Assembly (NCBI GenBank): GCA_017163975.1
Contig: JAFFSR010000220.1
Coordinates: forward strand, 14,960,001-15,024,000
DNA length: 64,000 nucleotides
Source of the DNA: Anastatus disparis
Taxonomy: Eukaryota; Arthropoda; Insecta; Hymenoptera; Eupelmidae
Direction of reading: 5' to 3'
In this document: one piece after another, positions 58,195 to 64,000 of the stretch
How the letters are laid out: each line of letters begins with the position of its first letter
Numbering within the stretch: position 1 is the stretch's first letter
Notes under the pieces: model-generated
Told to the model about the DNA's origin: nothing
Databases searched by the model: none
What the model saw: the letters and a program-made list of their open reading frames with translations, nothing else
Program-made: the position numbers and the translations under genes

Positions 58195-60636
58195 TTCCAA
58201 CAATGCTGTCAAAATATGTCGAAAGTTATAAAATTTTTATAAACCGATTCTTTTTCGTACAAAATTATTGTAATTCTCACTGATTGATAGGATTAGTGAG
58301 GGGACATAAAATAATAATACATGATATAAATTGTTGGGCCTACGCTACCCTTTTTTATTGTACACCACGTTAAAAAGTCAATGTGTCAACATCTTGTGGT
58401 AGGTTGAGTTATGAGCACTACTTTTTCAATTTTTTTATTATATTTAAGTTCTTTTAAGAATTCAAAAGTTTCTTGAAAAAACTGTTGGTCTTAAAAAAAT
58501 TTTGAAAGAAAATACATAGACTTAAAACGTGACTATGAAGTGAACGTTAATAAAAAAAAATACGTTATATAACAAAGTTGATTCAGCTCAAAATAAGTTA
58601 AACCATTTAAAATTCGAAAAATAACGTTTTTCAATTTCCACTATCTCAACATTTATTTAATGTTATTGTTCAAACTACTTTTTTGCTATAAATAGACTTT
58701 CTTTGTAAATAAGCAATATTCAATCAATTACAGAAAAGAAGTATCCTATTTTACTCTCCGTCTACTTTTCTACGATCATGATAAGCTCCCTTAAATGCAA
58801 ATAACTCTCGATTCCGTGTATACTGTGAGTTTGACTATAGATTTGCGCGAAGAATAGCTTGGAAAATAAATGCTAGGTTGTTTTATGCTTCTGTCATATT
58901 TACATTGACTGCGTCATATGGTTTATTAGATATTATTTATGGTATAGTTTATTAGATATTATGAGATATAAGAAAAAAATTTAATAATAATAATTTAAAT
59001 CAGTTGCAATAGTTTCATAAAAAGAAAAAAAGAAACTCCATTATAATTTAAGTATCTTTAAATATAATATTCGAAAAATTTTTTTTTTTAAATCGTTAAA
59101 AATTAAATTTAAGTCGAATCAATAATTGTGAGTAATTTAAGTATCTCAGTAATTCCATAAAGGGTCTTACATATTTATTTCATAAAATCTTTCACGATAA
59201 ATTCTTATTTATTTGTTTCCCATATATCTACGTAAATAACTACCCTTTATCGAGCCGCAAAAATATATTACACACTGAATCACAAAGTTAATGCGATGAA
59301 AAAAAAAGTAAAAAAAAAGGTTATCGTTAGCGAGGGCAACATCGACCCAAGAAATCCATATATCATGAATAATTGTAACGTATGATTTTTTTTTCTTTAT
59401 TTCAACAACTTGGGTATATAAAAAGCAACCGTACGTCATTATTCACATCCTGTTACAGATTACTGAAAAATTCTCGTAACACGAAAGATGAATTATCCAA
59501 TAAAGTTAATTAGTATGCTTACAACATGATTGGAATGATAAGCTAACAGCATTAATGGAAATAATGTCAAATAACAAATATTGCGTAATACATTAGTCTT
59601 TAAAGTTACATTTAATATACTTGAAATAGGAAAAAAGTGTATAAAAAAAATCTGAATTTATCAAGTGTAATTTACACACATCAAGTAAAATATGGCGCAG
59701 AAAAGCATCTTTCGAAAAGTAGGTCAAACGTCGATGGTATTTATAAACTCTTCCATTAACATTCACTAATATGCGTGTATACGTAAAACGTACATAATTA
59801 CAAACACTCGAAGATATTAGGAGAGTTTGCAATTCAAGACACAAACAATACTTTCTACGTAAGCATATACGTGTGACAGTGGTAACGGGGTAGCTTTTGG
59901 CTTGGTGTTATCTCGAAAATAACCCGCAATACTACGTGATCTTTTAGAATATGTGTATATATGTAACGTAGAAGTTACACGGTAGAGTATATACGTTTGG
60001 AAAACAAGGTGTATAGTTTGTAATAGGAGATTCTCACTCTCCCCTTGGCTTCGATTCATTTCTCTGTCACTGGGTATAAAGAGGACGGGTGTATAGATAT
60101 ATACCGACGACAACAAAACATATTATATCTTCCACTCACGTAAAACCGATATCCCTTCCTTTTGTATCCATATATGTATATGTGTATGTGTTTATACATG
60201 TATGTATGTATGTACGTATGTGTTTATGTATATATGGATACACATACCACTTGAGCATTGGTTTGTTCGTTTCTGGAAAAGGAGAGAGGTAAAACGTGCA
60301 GCCAACTATATACTATGGTATGCAGCCTTATATTATTATGGATGATGATGGGTCTTGGCTTTCTCTTTCTTTCTTTCTCTTGTTCGTGAGATATGTATCT
60401 AGAGGATAGATTTGTGCATTCCTTAAAGCAGCATTAATGTTTGAACGTATAGGCGTGATTGTATATAGATGTTTTAAAGGTTTAATGATAGTACGAATAT
60501 AAAAGATGTAAGCTCTTTTGCTTTCTCATAGAGAAAGCATTGTATCGGTAAAAAAAATTTTTTTCTATTTTTTCATTAATTTTTACATATTTGAACTCGG
60601 TGAGTCGAAAAAAGTGGTTTCCAGAAAATGTCTGTA
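58195..60636. other. AT-rich spacer or intron, no gene recognised
   Basis: Nothing convincing is coded. 59830-60310 is somewhat GC-richer, with TGTA/TATG-rich simple sequence (60170-60240). Minus-strand frames of 76-99 codons at 59209-60116 look like noise. Confidence 0.4.
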
Positions 60637-60662
60637 TGTATGTGTGTGTGTGTGTGTGTGTG
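60637..60662. repeat. (TG)n microsatellite at the head of the tandem array
   Basis: GTATGTATGTGTGTGTGTGT-type run, immediately followed by the first unit of the 165-bp array. Confidence 0.9.
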
Positions 60663-60684
60663 GATGTATGAATTCAGTTAGTAA

Positions 60685-62310
60685 ACTGTATCTCGAGAAC
60701 TACTCGATGGATTTGCTTCTAATTTTGCATGGAATTTAGTTTGTGACTAACTTGCTGGGAAGCTATTGATAATTTGGTTCTTCCAGCTTAGTTTTCATTT
60801 TAAAGTTTTTTTTAAAAAAAAAAAAAATTCGATTTTTCGTTTTTTGGTTTTTTTTTGTTTACTACTCGATGAATTTGCTTCAAAATTTGCATGGAATTTA
60901 TTTCTGATTGCCCGGATAAAATAAATTTTTAAAAACTGATTTTCTTAGCTCAGTTTTAATTTTAGAGCATTTTGAAATTTTTGAAAAAAATGTTTCTATT
61001 TATTAAGCCAATAAAATCTTAAAAACTACTCGATGGATTTACTTCAAATTTTCCATACAATTCAATTTTTTGATGAACTGGTGCGGAAGCTATTGGGAAT
61101 TGGTTTTCTTAGCGCAGTTTTTTTTTTAGAATCATTTTAAGAATTTTTAAAAAATTTCGATTTTTCATTTTTTTTGTATTTTACGTAAACTACTCGAAGA
61201 ATTTGTTCGAAAATTTGTATGGAACTTTATTTTGACTGCCAAAATTATTTAAAATTTTGTAAACTAATTTTCTTAGCGCACTTTTAATTTTAGAGCATTT
61301 TAAAAATTTTTTAAAAAATTTTTATTTTTAATTTTTTTCTATTTTACGAAAACCATTCGATTGATTTGCTCCAAAATTTGTATGCAATTAATTCGCTACT
61401 ATCTGAAGAAAACAAGCTTTGAAATACTAATTTTCTCAGCGCATTTTTAATTTTAGAGCACTTTGAAAATTTTCTAAAAAATTTTTATTTTTCATTTATT
61501 TTCTTTTTTGCGTTAACCATACTATAAATTTTCTCCAAAATTTTCATACAATTAATTCGCTATTGTCTGAAAAAAATAAGCTTTTGGAAACTAATTTTCT
61601 TAGCGTGGTTACAATTTTAGAGAATTTTAAAGATTTTTAAAAAAATATCGATTCTTCTTTTCTTATTTTTTTTTATTCTACGTAAAGTACTCGATAGATT
61701 TGTTCTAAAAATTACAGGGAAATTATTTGCGACTGCCAAAAGAAGGGAAATTTTCAAAAATTGATTTTCATAGCGTAGTTTTAATTTTAGAGCATTTTTA
61801 AAATTTTAAAAAAGAAATTTTGAAAAGAAAATGTTATTTATTTAACCAGTTAGATCTCGAAAATTACTCTATGGATTTGCTTTAAATTTTGTATACCATC
61901 TATGTTTTTGTATAACTAGGCGGGAAGCTATAGAAAATTTGTATTCATAGTGTATTTTTTTTATTATAGAGCCATTTTAAGAATTTGAAAAAATTTTCGA
62001 TTTTTAATTTTTTTTTTTTGTATTTTACGTAAGTTAATTGATGAGTTTGCTTTGAGATTTCCATGGGAATAATTTGCATCTGCCAAAAGAAGGATAACTT
62101 TTATAAACCGATCTTTTTAGCGTAGTTTTCTTTTTAGAAAATTTTAAAAATTTTCTTAAAAAATTTTCATATTTCAGTATTTTTCCATTTTACGTAAAGT
62201 ACTTGATAGAATTACTCTAAAATTTGTATACAAGTTATTTGCTACTGTCTTTATAAACCAAGTTTTAAATAAATAATTTTATTAGCGTAGCTTTTTGATC
62301 ACTTCTTTTG
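60685..62310 (+). repeat. Degenerate tandem array, about 165-bp unit, ten copies
   Basis: The word TACTCGATGGATTTGCTTC, or a clear variant, occurs at 60701, 60863, 61028, 61191, 61353, 61517, 61688, 61865, 62035 and 62200, giving spacings of 162-177 bp. Later parts of each unit carry TTTTCTTAGCGYAGTTTTAA and TTAGAGCATTTTAAAAATTT. Copies are highly diverged, so the array is old. No reading frame spans units. Confidence 0.92.
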
Positions 62311-64000
62311 TTTTCTGAGTTACTCTTGAAAATTTATAATAGTACTACTGAATTTAATTACCGTTACTAAAATTGACTACTTGGATTTACCAAGCTTAGT
62401 CGTGATAAAAAGATATCCACAAGATAACAAAAATAATAAATTCGAACCTATGTATAAGGCTAGCTAAAGTCAACAAAATTAAACACTTTAAAAGCTAACA
62501 TTTAACCCAAACAAAATGTTGAAAAGGCAATCAACTAGCATATATATTCAAAATTTATAAAGTACAAAATGAATAAATATTAATGATGGACAATTTTTTT
62601 ATATTAAAATCACATTTAAATAAATATAAAAAAATAATGAAACTCAAAGAGCTCTATGAGAAAGCATTCCGCCAAAGCACTTGGCAGCGTTTTTCTTGAT
62701 TCAATAGTAAACAGTAGTTTTATTTTTTGCATATAATTCTTTTTCTTTATATTTTTTCCAGAATTTTTTAAATAAAAATGTCTTTTTTTGTATATTAAGT
62801 CGAATTTTTAGAATCCATGTGCTACCATGCCATTAAAAAAAATTACAAAATTGTTCAATATTAAGACCAGAAAGACTATTTCAAATCTACATTTGTATGA
62901 ATATACTAACAGCTAAAAATAAATGTTCATTTCACATTTTATTAAATGTTAGATTGAAAATTATTCAATAAAAATGTTGGTGTATTAATATACTGTTGAG
63001 AAATGAATAGGAATACTTTCGCGATTCCTCATGCTATTGATAATATTAATTTAAGAAATAATAAAGTTCATATAGTATAAAATTTGTATAATACATACAG
63101 ACGTGAGTTGTTTTATATTAACTGAATTTATTCGAGTGTTTAAATTATAAATTAACGTAAAAACGTTTTGTATACCAATTTCATAATTAGCTTTAGTATT
63201 CAATATTTGTACCATTCATAGTAGTAAAAATTAATTAACGAAAAAATCAGCGAATTGATTTTTTTTTTTAATTGCAGATTTAATTTATTTTCATGTAAAT
63301 CAAAAAGTGTATTCATTATTATTCTGGTGAACGTTGAATGTAAAAGCTTTTCTTCATTTAATTTTCAAAATTGCGCTTGAATAAAATCCACTAATACTTT
63401 AATAAGAAGTATTTTCAGTTTAAGATATTTTTTTACTAATTTTCACATTTAATTTACATTGGCATCTTTTTGATTAGATAATTCATTTAATAAATTAAAA
63501 TCAACATTTTAATGAACAAACTAATTAATGTTTTTTTTCTATGCACATCTTTCATTTAAAGTTCACTTCCTTTTTAAATTGTCTAAAATTTTTTCAAAAT
63601 TAAGTTAAAAATTTTAATTTTCAAAAGTTATAAATTTATTAATATTTCCCCTGATTATATTTTATATTGAATAAACTAAAATTTATTTGTACAGCAAATA
63701 AATTTTAGTTTATTCTGCTTAATAAAATGGTTCTGTACATTTTTTGCTCGGTATCATCTATTAATTTTATCTTTATTCACAACGCATCGATTACTTTATT
63801 TGAATTAAATAAACTTTTTTAAAATTTTCTTTTATTATAAATCAACAAGTCTTTTCCTTCAATTTTCGGTACTTTTATATCAATATTAAAATAATAATTA
63901 CCATTTTATATTTTTCCAAGTCTTTATTTATCCATGAGGACTGTATATTCGAAGTAGATACAATCAATGTTTCGTCAGACACAATAGTTTATATTTGTAG
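62311..64000. other. AT-rich sequence to the end of the window
   Basis: No exon, RNA gene or repeat recognised apart from the hairpin at 63669-63715. Confidence 0.5.
63669..63715. repeat. Perfect 20-bp inverted repeat, 7-nt loop
   Basis: GAATAAACTAAAATTTATTT (63669-63688) and its exact reverse complement (63696-63715) flank GTACAGC. The stem is AT-rich. There is no following T-run or small-RNA-like flanking structure that would favour a terminator or miRNA. Confidence 0.85.

Noticed and set aside
49490..64000. Exons for Dpr Ig domain 2
   Set aside because: I looked for Cys/Trp-containing segments with flanking splice sites and found none that read as an Ig domain; they probably lie beyond the window.

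Overview
The window is eukaryotic, AT-rich and gene-poor. It has long introns, GT-AG splice sites, decayed retroelements, foldback DNA elements, microsatellites and tandem satellites. The one well-supported gene is an insect-type Dpr (defective proboscis extension response) immunoglobulin-superfamily gene. An insect is therefore very likely. A hymenopteran, perhaps a parasitoid wasp, is an inference from overall composition and from the Asn/Ser-rich secreted repeat protein on the minus strand; no species can be named from the sequence alone.

Layout. 1-1480: two satellite-like blocks (150 bp and about 396 bp periods) dense in GGAAT/ATTCC. 1481-5700: AT-rich spacer with a weak core-promoter candidate. 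5718-8254 (minus): a gene with a clean signal-peptide exon and intron, followed by decayed Asn/Ser-rich repeats of about 45 residues with several frameshifts and stops. 8261-9273 and 11262-13133: two foldback elements whose ends are long hairpins with a shared core (CGAGCCGAAGGCGAG); the second has about 0.8 kb arms and a third hairpin nested at its centre. 9781-10131 and 57846-58194: two copies of one 350-bp MITE with TA-type ends. 18641-18786 and 57608-57757: two copies of a tRNA-like element with terminal inverted repeats. 20510-21784 (minus): a 5'-truncated, frameshifted non-LTR retrotransposon (RNase H plus zinc knuckle) with a target-site duplication.

23427-49489 (plus): six exons of the Dpr gene, with introns of 13.2 kb and 9.4 kb. 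They encode a signal peptide, a long Thr-rich stalk and a complete first Ig domain. The second Ig domain and the C-terminus were not found and presumably lie beyond the window. Intron 1 holds a composite repeat region (29488-30444) with a 20-bp array, a 228-bp duplication and another hairpin of the foldback type. Intron 4 holds a decayed coding remnant on the minus strand (46005-46340) and a near-perfect palindrome.

49490-64000: mostly AT-rich intronic sequence, the second copies of the two dispersed repeats, and a tandem array of ten units of about 165 bp (60685-62310).

No operon logic applies. The Dpr gene is a cell-surface recognition gene and everything else is repeat or relic. All calls were made by eye from the sequence; no database or folding program was used.
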